A stretch of DNA of 64,000 bases from Marinobacter shengliensis (GTDB lineage: Bacteria > Pseudomonadota > Gammaproteobacteria > Pseudomonadales > Oleiphilaceae). The notes beneath the pieces are model-generated. The model had not been told where the DNA came from and ran no database searches. It worked only from the letters and a program-made list of their open reading frames with translations. Shown here piece after piece: positions 26,810-35,472 of this stretch (position 1 is the stretch's first letter; every line of letters begins with the position of its first letter). The stretch lies in the NCBI RefSeq assembly GCF_003007715.1, contig NZ_PXNO01000007.1, positions 62,001-126,000 on the forward strand, in the 5' to 3' direction. The position numbers were made by a program, and so were the translations under genes.

Positions 26810-29269
26810 ATGGTTTCCAGGAAGAAAGAAGGACGGGATCCTCACGCTGAACGTGAGGCCCAGAAGTATGAAAACCCCATCCAGAGCCGGGAGTTTATTC
26901 TCAAGCACCTGAAAGAGCGCGGTGCGCCGGCCACTCATGAAACGTTGTGCCAGGAACTGGGGCAAACGTCCGAGGAAGGTATCGAGGCGTTGCGGCGACG
27001 GCTGATTGCCATGTGCCGTGATGGCCAGTTGATCTGTAACCGCCGGGATGCGTTCCTGCCCATTGAAGAGGCGGATCTGGTCACGGGTAAGGTGACTGGG
27101 CACAAAGATGGCTTCGGGTTCCTGATTCCCGATGACGGCGGCTCAGACCTGTTCCTCACCGCGCGCCAGATGCGCCAGGTGTTTCATGGTGACCGGGTGG
27201 CTGCCCGGGTGGACCGCGTGGATGATCGTGGTCGCCGTGAAGGGGTAATTGTCGAGGTTCTGGAGCATCGCACCAGTCAGACGGTTGGTCGCTTCTTCAA
27301 GGAGAGTGGCATTGCATTTGTGGTGCCCGAGAATGCCCGCATCAATCACGAGATTCTGGTGCCGGATGAGCACGCCGGTAAGGCTGTGCACGGCCAGTAC
27401 GTGGTGGTGGAAATTCTGCGCCAGCCCACCGTGCGCACCCAGCCAACAGGGCGTATTGTTGAAGTTCTCGGGGAGCATATGGCTCCGGGGATGGAAATCG
27501 ACGTAGCAATCCGCTCTTACGAGATTCCACACAGCTGGCCAACCGCCGTGGGCGAGCAGGCGGCGGGCATTCCCGAAGAGGTTGCCGAGAAAGACAAGGC
27601 GAACCGGGTGGATATCCGCAACATGCGACTGGTCACCATTGATGATGAAACCGCCCGTGATTTTGATGACGCCATCTACTGTGAGCCCCGGCCCCGTGGC
27701 GGTTACCGGCTGGTCGTGGCCATTGCGGATGTGTCGCACTATGTACGCCCTGGCTCGCCGCTGGATGAGGAGGCGATTCGTCGGGGTAACTCGGTGTACT
27801 TCCCGGACCACGTGGTGCCCATGCTGCCGGAGAAGCTCTCCAATGGCTTGTGTTCACTGAACCCGGGTGTCGATCGGTTGTGTATGGTGGCGGATATGAC
27901 CATCAGCGCAGCCGGTAATATCAGTGGCTACACCTTCTACCAGGCGGTTATGCGCAGCCATGCCCGGCTGACCTATAACAAGGTCAGTGCCATGCTGGAG
28001 CACCCGGACTCGGAGCAGGGCTACAAGCTGTCGGCCCATTACGCCGATTTGCTGCCGCATCTGCATAACCTCTATGAGCTTTATAAGCTGCTACGCCGTG
28101 CCCGGACTGAGCGTGGGGCGATTGATTTCGAGACCACCGAGACCAAAATCGTTTTTGATGCCGAGCGCAAGATTGAGGAAATCGTGCCGGTGCACCGCAA
28201 CGATGCCCACAAAATCGTAGAGGAGTGCATGCTCTGCGCCAACGTGGCCACGGCCCGGCTGTTGAAAAAACATCAGGTGCCGGCGCTTTATCGGGTGCAC
28301 GATGGGCCCTCTGAGGAACGCCTGAATAACCTGCGCTTGTTCCTGGGTGAGCTCGGTTTGCAGTTAGGGGGTGGTGACAAACCAACCTCCGGGGATTACC
28401 AGCAGCTGTTGGCCCAGGTTGCCGACCGTCCGGATGCCAATGTGATCCAGATGGTGATGCTGCGCTCCCTCAGCCAGGCGGTATACAGTCCGGAAGAAGC
28501 CGGCCATTTTGGTCTGGGCTTTCCCAGCTATACCCACTTTACCTCGCCCATTCGCCGGTATCCGGACCTGATCGTTCATCGGGCCATCAAGTCCCGGATT
28601 CACAATCCGGACGTTCAGAAAGACGTGGTGTCGCCGAAAATCCACGATCCTGAGCTGGCCGTGTATCCCTACGACTATGCTCGTATGGAGCAGCTGGGTG
28701 AGCATTGTTCGATGACTGAGCGCCGTGCCGACGATGCCACCCGTGACGTGATGGCCTGGCTCAAGTGCGAGTTCCTGCGGGATCACGTGGGCGAGGAGCA
28801 CGATGGTGTGATTGCGGCCGTCACACCCTTCGGTTTCTTCGTTGAGCTGTCGGATATCTATATTGAGGGGCTGGTGCACGTGTCCACCCTCAGTGGCGAT
28901 TACTTTCACCACGATTCCGCCAAGCACCGCCTGATCGGTGAGCGCACCGCGGTGAGCTTCCGGTTAGGGGATGAGGTTCGCGTTCGGGTTGTTCGGGTGG
29001 GCCTGGAAGATCGCAAGATCGATCTGGAGCTGGTCAGTACGCCCAGAAAGCGGACAGCAGATCGTGACGCCCTGGACATGTCCAAACGCGAGACCCGCGG
29101 TAAAGGTGATCGTGCCGGTAAGGGCGGAAAGGGTGGAAAGCGCGGTAAATCTGGCAAGCCCGAGAGTGCCAAGGAGAAGCTGGCAGCCGAGGCGGCCAGG
29201 GCGGCGTCCCGAAAAGGTGGAAGGGGTAAGCCCTCTGCCGGCGGTAAAGCCCGTAAGCCCCGAAAGTAA
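26810..29269 (+). CDS. rnr: Ribonuclease R
   Basis: 819 residues. RNase R is a 3'-to-5' exoribonuclease that degrades structured RNA, rRNA and trans-translation targets. Order of domains: helix-turn-helix (about 20-80), cold-shock domains, the RNB catalytic domain with the metal-binding DDETARDFDDAIY, an S1 domain (about 650-735, GVIAAVTPFGFFVELSDIYI), and a lysine/glycine-rich basic tail of about 80 residues (from about 740). The tail matters for unwinding structured RNA in E. coli. rnr followed by rlmB is the usual order. Confidence 0.97.
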   Translation: MVSRKKEGRDPHAEREAQKYENPIQSREFILKHLKERGAPATHETLCQELGQTSEEGIEALRRRLIAMCRDGQLICNRRDAFLPIEEADLVTGKVTGHKDGFGFLIPDDGGSDLFLTARQMRQVFHGDRVAARVDRVDDRGRREGVIVEVLEHRTSQTVGRFFKESGIAFVVPENARINHEILVPDEHAGKAVHGQYVVVEILRQPTVRTQPTGRIVEVLGEHMAPGMEIDVAIRSYEIPHSWPTAVGEQAAGIPEEVAEKDKANRVDIRNMRLVTIDDETARDFDDAIYCEPRPRGGYRLVVAIADVSHYVRPGSPLDEEAIRRGNSVYFPDHVVPMLPEKLSNGLCSLNPGVDRLCMVADMTISAAGNISGYTFYQAVMRSHARLTYNKVSAMLEHPDSEQGYKLSAHYADLLPHLHNLYELYKLLRRARTERGAIDFETTETKIVFDAERKIEEIVPVHRNDAHKIVEECMLCANVATARLLKKHQVPALYRVHDGPSEERLNNLRLFLGELGLQLGGGDKPTSGDYQQLLAQVADRPDANVIQMVMLRSLSQAVYSPEEAGHFGLGFPSYTHFTSPIRRYPDLIVHRAIKSRIHNPDVQKDVVSPKIHDPELAVYPYDYARMEQLGEHCSMTERRADDATRDVMAWLKCEFLRDHVGEEHDGVIAAVTPFGFFVELSDIYIEGLVHVSTLSGDYFHHDSAKHRLIGERTAVSFRLGDEVRVRVVRVGLEDRKIDLELVSTPRKRTADRDALDMSKRETRGKGDRAGKGGKGGKRGKSGKPESAKEKLAAEAARAASRKGGRGKPSAGGKARKPRK

Positions 29270-29294
29270 ACCGTTGCACAGGAAATAAGCGTCA

Positions 29295-30032
29295 GTGTCA
29301 CAGGAATATGTATTTGGCTGGCATGCCGTCGATGCCGTTCTCAAACGGGAACCGGAGCGCCTGCAGCAAGTCTGGATTCAGACCGGGCGGCAGGATAAGC
29401 GGGTTAAATCGGTTACCGACACCCTGGATAGCCTGGGTGTGCGTTGGAAAGTGGTGCATCGTCGTGAGCTGGATGAGCGGGTCGCCGGTGTTCACCAGGG
29501 TATTGTTGCCGCCGTGGCGGAAAGCCGTGAGTGGACCGAAGCGGACTTGCTGGCCCAGCTGGCCGCCAGTGGCAAACCACCATTCCTGCTGGTGCTGGAC
29601 GGGGTGACCGACCCGCACAACCTCGGTGCCTGTATGCGTACGGCAGATGCCGTGGGAGTGCAGGCGGTGATTGTGCCCAAGGACAAATCCGCTTCGCTGA
29701 CCCCGGTGGCCCGAAAGGTTGCCTGTGGTGCAGCGGAGACCGTGCCGTTTGTTCGGGTGACCAACCTGGCTCGCTTCCTGCGCGAGCTCAAGGAACTCGG
29801 CGTTTGGCTGATTGGTACGGCCGGAGAGGCGAGTGCAAACCTGTATCAGGCAGACTTCAAGGGGCCGGTGGCCCTGGTGATGGGCGCCGAGGGTAAGGGT
29901 ATGCGCCGTTTAACCCGGGAACACTGCGACCAGTTGATCAACATTCCCATGCTGGGGCATGTCGATAGCCTGAACGTGTCGGTGGCGACCGGAGTTTGCC
30001 TGTATGAAGCCCTGCGCCAGCGGCTCGGTTAA
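29295..30032 (+). CDS. rlmB: 23S rRNA (guanosine2251-2'-O)-methyltransferase
   Basis: 245 residues starting at a GTG. RlmB is a SPOUT-class enzyme that methylates the ribose of guanosine 2251 in the peptidyl-transferase P loop of 23S rRNA. The three SpoU motifs are seen: NLGACMRTADAVGVQA, VALVMGAEGKGMRRL and IPMLGHVDSLNVSVATG, with the typical N-terminal substrate-binding part. It starts 25 bases after rnr and probably shares its transcript. Confidence 0.96.
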   Translation: MSQEYVFGWHAVDAVLKREPERLQQVWIQTGRQDKRVKSVTDTLDSLGVRWKVVHRRELDERVAGVHQGIVAAVAESREWTEADLLAQLAASGKPPFLLVLDGVTDPHNLGACMRTADAVGVQAVIVPKDKSASLTPVARKVACGAAETVPFVRVTNLARFLRELKELGVWLIGTAGEASANLYQADFKGPVALVMGAEGKGMRRLTREHCDQLINIPMLGHVDSLNVSVATGVCLYEALRQRLG

Positions 30033-30035
30033 GTC

Positions 30036-30064
30036 TTGCACAACACCGCCCATACGCCTAGAAT
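30036..30064 (+). promoter_or_regulatory. Candidate promoter of the rpsF operon
   Basis: TTGCAC (30036-30041), 17 bases, then TAGAAT (30059-30064). The -10 matches consensus in five of six bases; the -35 is weaker. Transcription starting near 30071 would give a leader of about 205 bases before rpsF. A small stem ACCCCTT/AAGGGGT (30070-30087) lies at the very start of that transcript. Confidence 0.5.
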
Positions 30065-30181
30065 ACGTGACCCCTTTTCCAAGGGGTGGTTTTGTATTGC
30101 CTGAATGCAGGCAGGCAGAACCTGGCTTTTGATCGGGTCTTTATATTTAAGGCCTTGTTGATAAAAGCAAAAAGAAGCCGG

Positions 30182-30254
30182 CAGCTTTGCTGTCACCTCC
30201 TTGCTTTCGTGCTCGGGAACGGGGCTTAACCGCGCCCGCCGCAGAAGAAAGCTG
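30182..30254 (+). promoter_or_regulatory. Possible autoregulatory leader of rpsF-rpsR (S6:S18 type)
   Basis: GCTTTC (30203-30208) can pair with GAAAGC (30247-30252), closing around an inner CGGG/CCCG stem (30220-30223 with 30235-30238) whose loop holds ACCG. Alternatively CAGCTTT (30182-30188) pairs perfectly with AAAGCTG (30248-30254). The S6:S18 complex is known to bind such a leader, with an exposed CCG, in many bacteria. The match here is judged by eye only. Confidence 0.4.
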
Positions 30255-30275
30255 TTTAAACCGTAGGGAGAACTC

Positions 30276-30689
30276 ATGCGTCACTACGAAATCGTTTTTA
30301 TGGTACATCCGGATCAGAGCGAGCAGGTGCCCGCAATGATCGAGCGTTATACCAGCGTCATCACTGAAGATGGCGGCAAGGTACATCGCCTGGAAGATTG
30401 GGGCCGTCGTCATCTGGCTTACCCGATCAACAAGATTCACAAGGCTCACTACGTGCTGATGAACGCTGAGTGTTCACAAGCCGCTATGGACGAGCTGACT
30501 CATAACTTCCGGTTCAACGATGCCATCATCCGTGACCTGATTCTGCGTCGCGATGAGGCTGTTACCGACATGTCTCCGATGAAAGCTGCCGAGTCCCGTG
30601 AGGACCGTCGTTCCGGCGGAGACGATCGTCCGCGTCGTTCAGCTGACTCTGAAGATCGTCAGAGCGCATCCCAGGACGAAGAAGAGTAA
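30276..30689 (+). CDS. rpsF: 30S ribosomal protein S6
   Basis: 137 residues. S6 binds S18 on the platform of the small subunit. It opens [18 protein letters not shown] and keeps the [19 protein letters not shown] region. The last 40 residues are a flexible, charged tail ending in QDEEE. RimK adds glutamates to the S6 C-terminus, and a rimK lies at 61.9 kb in this window. The GTAGGGAG ribosome binding site is strong. It is the first gene of the rpsF-rpsR-membrane protein-rplI group. Confidence 0.98.
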   Translation: MRHYEIVFMVHPDQSEQVPAMIERYTSVITEDGGKVHRLEDWGRRHLAYPINKIHKAHYVLMNAECSQAAMDELTHNFRFNDAIIRDLILRRDEAVTDMSPMKAAESREDRRSGGDDRPRRSADSEDRQSASQDEEE

Positions 30690-30713
30690 TCAACCGGAGT
30701 TAGGAGTTACGTT

Positions 30714-30944
30714 ATGGCTCGTTTTTTCAGACGTCGTAAGTTCTGCCGCTTCACGGCAGAAGGTGTGAAAGAGATCGATTACAAAGATCTGGACACCCTG
30801 AAAGGCTACATCACTGAAACCGGCAAAATCGTGCCCAGCCGTATTACCGGCACCAAAGCACGTTATCAGCGTCAGCTGGCTACCGCTATCAAGCGTGCCC
30901 GCTACCTGGCACTGCTGCCGTATACGGACAGCCACGACCACTAA
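30714..30944 (+). CDS. rpsR: 30S ribosomal protein S18
   Basis: 76 residues. S18 pairs with S6 and contacts 16S rRNA on the platform. It has the typical basic start ([16 protein letters not shown]), the [15 protein letters not shown] core and a basic [20 protein letters not shown] segment. It follows rpsF by 24 bases. There is no priB gene between rpsF and rpsR, in contrast to enteric bacteria. Confidence 0.98.
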   Translation: MARFFRRRKFCRFTAEGVKEIDYKDLDTLKGYITETGKIVPSRITGTKARYQRQLATAIKRARYLALLPYTDSHDH

Positions 30945-30969
30945 GCACAGATAGACAGGACCCGGGACC

Positions 30970-31836
30970 ATGCGTGCACTGGCACAATATGTAATGCGCG
31001 GTCCCCTGCAGGCTGGCGGGGTTGCAGCAGTTACCACTGCAGTGCCCCTGTTGTTCTGGATTGGCGCAGCGGTTATTGGCCTGGTCATTCTCAGACTGGG
31101 CATCCGGCAGGGGTTGAATATCGGCCTCTGGGCATTAATGCCGGCGTTGGGCTGGGCCGTTTACGGCCAGGATCCAACGTCACTGGTGGTACTGCTGCAG
31201 GTGATGCTGATGGCATCCATCCTGCGAACAACCCTGGCCTGGGAGAAAGCACTGTTGTCGGGTGCTTTTCTGGCGATATTGAGCGGGTTGATGTTGCCCG
31301 TCATGTATCCGGCACTGCTGAACGATCTGGTTCAGACCGGTGTCAGCTTTTACGAGCAGTACAACGCCGAAGTGGCCCGGTCATTGGGCAGCGATCTTGA
31401 GCTGATCATCCGGGACACCATGAACGCCAGTATGGCAGGCACCTACTTCGCGACAGCGATTGGTATGACCATGCTGGCGAGGGCTTGGCAGGCGGGGCTC
31501 TATAACCCCGGCGGATTCCGCAAGGAATTCCATGCCCTGAGGTTGTCGCCGGCCATTGCGGTGGTTTGTGCACTCACCATGGTGATTGGCCCGGTGTTGG
31601 GGCTCAATTCCATGCTGTTGGCCTGGGCAGCGGGTACGCCGCTGTTCATCGCTGCGCTGGGGTTGGTTCACGGTGTTGTTGGTCGTAAGCAGTTGAGCGG
31701 TAACTGGCTGGCCATGTTTTATCTGGCGCTGGTATTGCTGGGTCCGAGTCTGATGTTGCTGTTATTGGTTCTGGCTTTTGTGGATAGCTGGCTGGATATC
31801 CGGGGGCGTATACAACCCGCCGGGCCAGCTGAATAA
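30970..31836 (+). CDS. Membrane protein of unknown function in the ribosomal protein operon
   Basis: 288 residues with eight or so hydrophobic segments over nearly the whole length and few charged residues. It lies between rpsR (26 bases before) and rplI (20 bases after), so it is surely cotranscribed with ribosomal proteins. A membrane protein at this place is also found in Pseudomonas; the family may be DUF2232, but I name that only tentatively. No catalytic motif is visible. The function is unknown. Confidence 0.85.
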   Translation: MRALAQYVMRGPLQAGGVAAVTTAVPLLFWIGAAVIGLVILRLGIRQGLNIGLWALMPALGWAVYGQDPTSLVVLLQVMLMASILRTTLAWEKALLSGAFLAILSGLMLPVMYPALLNDLVQTGVSFYEQYNAEVARSLGSDLELIIRDTMNASMAGTYFATAIGMTMLARAWQAGLYNPGGFRKEFHALRLSPAIAVVCALTMVIGPVLGLNSMLLAWAAGTPLFIAALGLVHGVVGRKQLSGNWLAMFYLALVLLGPSLMLLLLVLAFVDSWLDIRGRIQPAGPAE

Positions 31837-31856
31837 AGCACGAAGAGGTTAACGAG

Positions 31857-32303
31857 ATGGAAGTTATTCTGCTCGAGAAAGTAGCAAACCTTGGCTCCCT
31901 GGGTGACAAGGTAAAGGTTAAGGCCGGTTACGGTCGTAATTTCCTGCTGCCGTACGGCAAAGCTGTTCCTGCCACGGCCGCAAACGTACAGGCGTTCGAA
32001 GAGCGTCGCGCTGAGCTGGAAAAAGCGGCTGCTGAGAAGCTGGCTGCTGCCCAGGCCCGTGCCGAAGCTCTGGAAGGTGCATCCTTCACCATTACCTCCA
32101 AGGCTGGTGACGAAGGCAAGCTGTTTGGTTCTATCGGTGTTCGTGACATCGCAGACGTGGTTTCTGCCGGTGGCACGGAAGTCGAGAAGAGCGAAGTTCG
32201 TCTGCCGGAAGGTCCTATCCGGACCACTGGCGAGTTCGAGATCGAACTGCAGCTGCACTCAGACGTAGAAGTAACCATCAAGCTGGCGGTTGTTGCCGAG
32301 TAA
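31857..32303 (+). CDS. rplI: 50S ribosomal protein L9
   Basis: 148 residues, two-domain L9. The N-terminal rRNA-binding part ([19 protein letters not shown], then [16 protein letters not shown]) is joined by a long helix to the C-terminal domain ([14 protein letters not shown]). L9 sits beside the L1 stalk and helps keep the reading frame. AGAGG stands 8 bases before the ATG. A strong terminator lies about 60 bases after it. Confidence 0.98.
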   Translation: MEVILLEKVANLGSLGDKVKVKAGYGRNFLLPYGKAVPATAANVQAFEERRAELEKAAAEKLAAAQARAEALEGASFTITSKAGDEGKLFGSIGVRDIADVVSAGGTEVEKSEVRLPEGPIRTTGEFEIELQLHSDVEVTIKLAVVAE

Positions 32304-32364
32304 TCGGTCATCGTTGATTGATGTAAGCATGGAGTGTTGAAGCCAACGGCTTGAGCATTCTGAG

Positions 32365-32402
32365 ACGGGCCCGAGCCGGAAACGGTTTCGGGCCCGTTGC
32401 TT
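32365..32402 (+). terminator. Terminator of the rpsF-rplI operon
   Basis: A 10-base stem ACGGGCCCGA / TCGGGCCCGT, extended inside by GCCG/CGGT, is followed by TGCTTTCT. It lies between rplI and dnaB, so dnaB probably uses its own promoter as well. Confidence 0.8.
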
Positions 32403-32450
32403 TCTGGTATTCTTGTTTCCTGTTATTCAATTCAACGTTGTCTGGTGTTT

Positions 32451-33857
32451 ATGGCCAATCCCACTTTGAAACCTGCATCCATTGATCCGGAAACCAGCCG
32501 TATCAAGGTTCCGCCCCATTCTGTTGAAGCGGAGCAGGCGGTGCTCGGTGGTTTGATGCTGGATAACCGGCGTTTTGATGAAGTCTCCGAGATCATTTCT
32601 GCTGCTGACTTTTACCGCCAGGACCACCGGTTGATTTTTGGTGCCGTGGAGCGCCTCGCCAGTGAAAGTGAACCCCTGGATGTGGTTACCCTGGCCGAGT
32701 TTCTGGAGCGTGCCGGTGACATTGAAGATGCCGGTGGCTTGTCGTATCTGGCCGAGCTGGCAGAGAAAACGCCGGGTGCGGCGAACATCCGTGCCTATGC
32801 CGAGATTGTCCGTGAGCGTTCGGTGCTTCGAAAACTGGTGGAGGTCTCTGGCCAGATTTCCGACTCTGCGTTCAATCCCCAGGGGCGAAAGAGTAGCGAG
32901 ATTCTGGACGAGGCCGAGCGCAGCGTATTCCAGATCGCCGAATCCCGGTCGAAGGAAGGCTCTGGCCCCAAGGCAATCAATCCCATTCTGGCGACAACGC
33001 TGAGCCGTATTGAAGAGCTGTTTGAATCCGGTGAACAGACCACGGGTTTGACCACAGGCTTCCGGGATCTGGATGACCAGACCTCCGGTATGCAGCCAGC
33101 GGACCTGATTATCGTTGCAGGCCGGCCCTCCATGGGTAAGACCACCTTCGCCATGAACATTGTCGAGAACGCTCTGATCAGTACCGGCACGCCGATACTG
33201 GTGTTCAGTATGGAAATGCCGGCAGACGCTCTGGCCATGCGTATGCTGTCTTCCCTGGGGCGGATAGACCAGACCAAAGTCCGGAGCGGTAAGCTGGAGG
33301 AAGATGACTGGCCTCGGCTGACCTCTGCGGTGAGCCTGCTCAAGGACAAACCCCTCTATATTGACGATACGCCGGGCCTGAGCCCGACGGAGATGCGGTC
33401 ACGGGCACGGCGGATTGCCAGGGAAAATGGCGGCAAAATCGGCCTGATCATGGTCGACTACCTGCAGTTGATGCGGGTGCCTGGCAATACCGAGGGCAGG
33501 ACGGCAGAGATTTCGGAAATATCGCGATCCCTGAAGGGTATCGCCAAGGAGCTGAGCTGCCCGGTGGTGGCGCTGTCACAGCTTAACCGTAGCCTGGAGC
33601 AGCGGCCCAACAAGCGGCCGGTGAACTCGGATCTGCGGGAATCCGGTGCGATCGAGCAGGATGCCGACGTTATCATGTTCGTATACCGGGATGAGGTCTA
33701 CAACGAAGACACCCAGGATAAGGGCATCGCGGAAATTATTATTGGTAAGCAGCGGAATGGTCCTATCGGCACCATTCGCCTGGCGTTCATCGGTAAATAC
33801 ACCAAGTTTGAAGATCTGGCCCACGGCGATTACAGCGATTACGGTGGTGATTATTAA
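32451..33857 (+). CDS. dnaB: Replicative DNA helicase DnaB
   Basis: 468 residues from the ATG at 32451; the frame runs back to a TTG at 32397 inside the terminator, which is rejected. DnaB is the hexameric helicase that unwinds the fork ahead of DNA polymerase III. N-terminal primase-interaction domain (PPHSVEAEQAVLGGLMLD), then RecA-type motor with Walker A GRPSMGKTTFAMNI, Walker B region LIMVDYLQLM and the C-terminal LRESGAIEQDADVIMFVYR (19 residues). No intein is present. The stop overlaps the alr start by one base (TAATG). Confidence 0.97.
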   Translation: MANPTLKPASIDPETSRIKVPPHSVEAEQAVLGGLMLDNRRFDEVSEIISAADFYRQDHRLIFGAVERLASESEPLDVVTLAEFLERAGDIEDAGGLSYLAELAEKTPGAANIRAYAEIVRERSVLRKLVEVSGQISDSAFNPQGRKSSEILDEAERSVFQIAESRSKEGSGPKAINPILATTLSRIEELFESGEQTTGLTTGFRDLDDQTSGMQPADLIIVAGRPSMGKTTFAMNIVENALISTGTPILVFSMEMPADALAMRMLSSLGRIDQTKVRSGKLEEDDWPRLTSAVSLLKDKPLYIDDTPGLSPTEMRSRARRIARENGGKIGLIMVDYLQLMRVPGNTEGRTAEISEISRSLKGIAKELSCPVVALSQLNRSLEQRPNKRPVNSDLRESGAIEQDADVIMFVYRDEVYNEDTQDKGIAEIIIGKQRNGPIGTIRLAFIGKYTKFEDLAHGDYSDYGGDY

Positions 33858-34930
33858 TGCCACGCAGTACCGTTGCCCGCGTTGACCTGGATGCTCTAAG
33901 GCATAATTATCGGTTGGCTCAGGCCAGGGCCGGTGGCGCGCGTGCCATGGCAGTGGTCAAGGCGGATGGTTATGGCCACGGGATTGTTAACGTTGCCCGG
34001 GCCCTGGCCGGCGAGGTCGAAAAATTTGCCGTAGCCTGTATTGAGGAAGCGCTGGCAATCCGGAGCGCCGGCCTCGGGCAGCCCGTCGTGTTGCTGCAGG
34101 GCGTGCATACCCCTGACGACTTGCGTGATTGCGTACAGCATGGTTTTGAGCCCGTGATGCATTGCCACGGGCAACTTGACTGGCTGGCTGCGGGCCCAAA
34201 CCCCCGATTCTGGCTGAAAGTGAACTCTGGCATGAACCGTTTGGGGTTTCGCCCGGAAGAACTGGATTCCGTGGTTGCCGCCTTGGGGCCGTCAGCGACG
34301 ACGGGGCCATTGCTGGGGTTTGTTACCCATTTCGCCTGTGCTGATGACCTCACCAGCGATATGACCGATCATCAAACCCGTTTGTTTGAGAACGCCACGG
34401 CTGCCTGGCCAGCGTTAATGCGCAGTGTGGGCAATTCTGCGGCCCATTTTCGCCCGGACCAGCCCCTCTACGATTGGAGCCGGCCCGGTATCATGTTGTA
34501 CGGGGCCTCACCCATGATCGGCAAAACCGGCCCGGAGCTGGGGTTGCAGCCTGTGATGACTCTTGAGGCGCCATTGATTAGCACGCGGGTTGTCCGCGCC
34601 GGAGAATCCGTGGGTTACGGTGCAAGCTGGGTGGCTCAGGAGGATACCCGAATGGGTATGGTGGCCATCGGGTATGGTGATGGTTATCCTCGCCATGCCG
34701 GTACCGGAACGCCGGCAGCCATTCGTGGCAAGCGCGTTCGCCTGTTGGGCCGGGTATCCATGGATATGCTGGCAGTCGACCTGACAGGTGCACCAGAGGC
34801 CCGTGAAGGCGATCCGGTGGAACTGTGGGGTACGACGGTCAGCGTTGACGAAGTGGCAAGCTGTGCCGGTACCATAGGTTACGAACTGCTGACCGGCGTT
34901 ACTGCAAGGGTGCCCAGGGTCTGCGTGTGA
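33857..34930 (+). CDS. alr: Alanine racemase
   Basis: 357 residues. This PLP enzyme makes D-alanine for peptidoglycan. The cofactor lysine is residue 35 (AVVKADGYGHG); the second catalytic residue, a tyrosine, is in VGYGASW. The C-terminal part keeps GYGDGYPRHAG and the MDMLAVDLT stretch. Its ATG overlaps the dnaB stop, so translation is coupled; dnaB-alr is the usual order in Pseudomonas relatives. Confidence 0.97.
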   Translation: MPRSTVARVDLDALRHNYRLAQARAGGARAMAVVKADGYGHGIVNVARALAGEVEKFAVACIEEALAIRSAGLGQPVVLLQGVHTPDDLRDCVQHGFEPVMHCHGQLDWLAAGPNPRFWLKVNSGMNRLGFRPEELDSVVAALGPSATTGPLLGFVTHFACADDLTSDMTDHQTRLFENATAAWPALMRSVGNSAAHFRPDQPLYDWSRPGIMLYGASPMIGKTGPELGLQPVMTLEAPLISTRVVRAGESVGYGASWVAQEDTRMGMVAIGYGDGYPRHAGTGTPAAIRGKRVRLLGRVSMDMLAVDLTGAPEAREGDPVELWGTTVSVDEVASCAGTIGYELLTGVTARVPRVCV

Positions 34931-34959
34931 ACGCGGGACCCGATGGGCATTTGGCGGGT

Positions 34960-35316
34960 TCAGTGCGCTTCAGGTTCGTGAATGATTTCTTCGATAAAGT
35001 CGAGAATCGCCGCCAGGCTCCGGTCATCGAGCTTTTTCAGCACTTTGTGAACAACCATCTTGCTGCCTTTAAGCATACTGCTGATGCCCATTTTGGCCAT
35101 GCCCATCATCATGCTGCTGGCATTCAGGCGCCTCAGGGGCTCCAGGAAAAAGAAATCCAGGCCCTGTTCAGTCAGCTCGACAATCAGGTTGTACAGCTTT
35201 TCGATGGCTTCCTTATCGGCTTTACCGCGCCCCTTGAGCTCGCTTACGGTATACAGGGCCCGGGAGCGCAGTTCGTCCGGGATGGGGGCCACGATATGGC
35301 TTTGTTGTTTCAGCAT
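34960..35316 (-). CDS. Conserved-looking hypothetical protein
   Basis: 118 residues from ATG 35316 (MLKQQSHIVAPIPDEL), with AGGAA at about 6 bases; the frame goes on to 35412 but without a good start. It has no signal peptide or clear membrane segment. It is mostly helical: a charged first half (LKGRGKADKEAIEKLYNLIV), a methionine-rich middle (SSMMMGMAKMGISSML) and an acidic end. The methionine-rich part could bind metal or a hydrophobic partner. I do not recognise it. It converges with alr, 29 bases apart. Confidence 0.7.
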   Translation of the reverse strand: MLKQQSHIVAPIPDELRSRALYTVSELKGRGKADKEAIEKLYNLIVELTEQGLDFFFLEPLRRLNASSMMMGMAKMGISSMLKGSKMVVHKVLKKLDDRSLAAILDFIEEIIHEPEAH

Positions 35317-35472
35317 AGAGGTTCCTGTTGTTGTATGCTCGTCAGTGAGAATTGGTTTTACACCGGCGCCTGAAGTTGCATGATAGTGCAGCAAATGGAT
35401 TGCCCGGGCCATTGGCCTGAGTGATTGCCAGCGCCCGTCATATCAGTGATATTCCGGAGGCAGTGATTCAAC

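Noticed and set aside
29090..29260. Lysine/glycine-codon repeats
   Set aside because: They encode the basic tail typical of RNase R.
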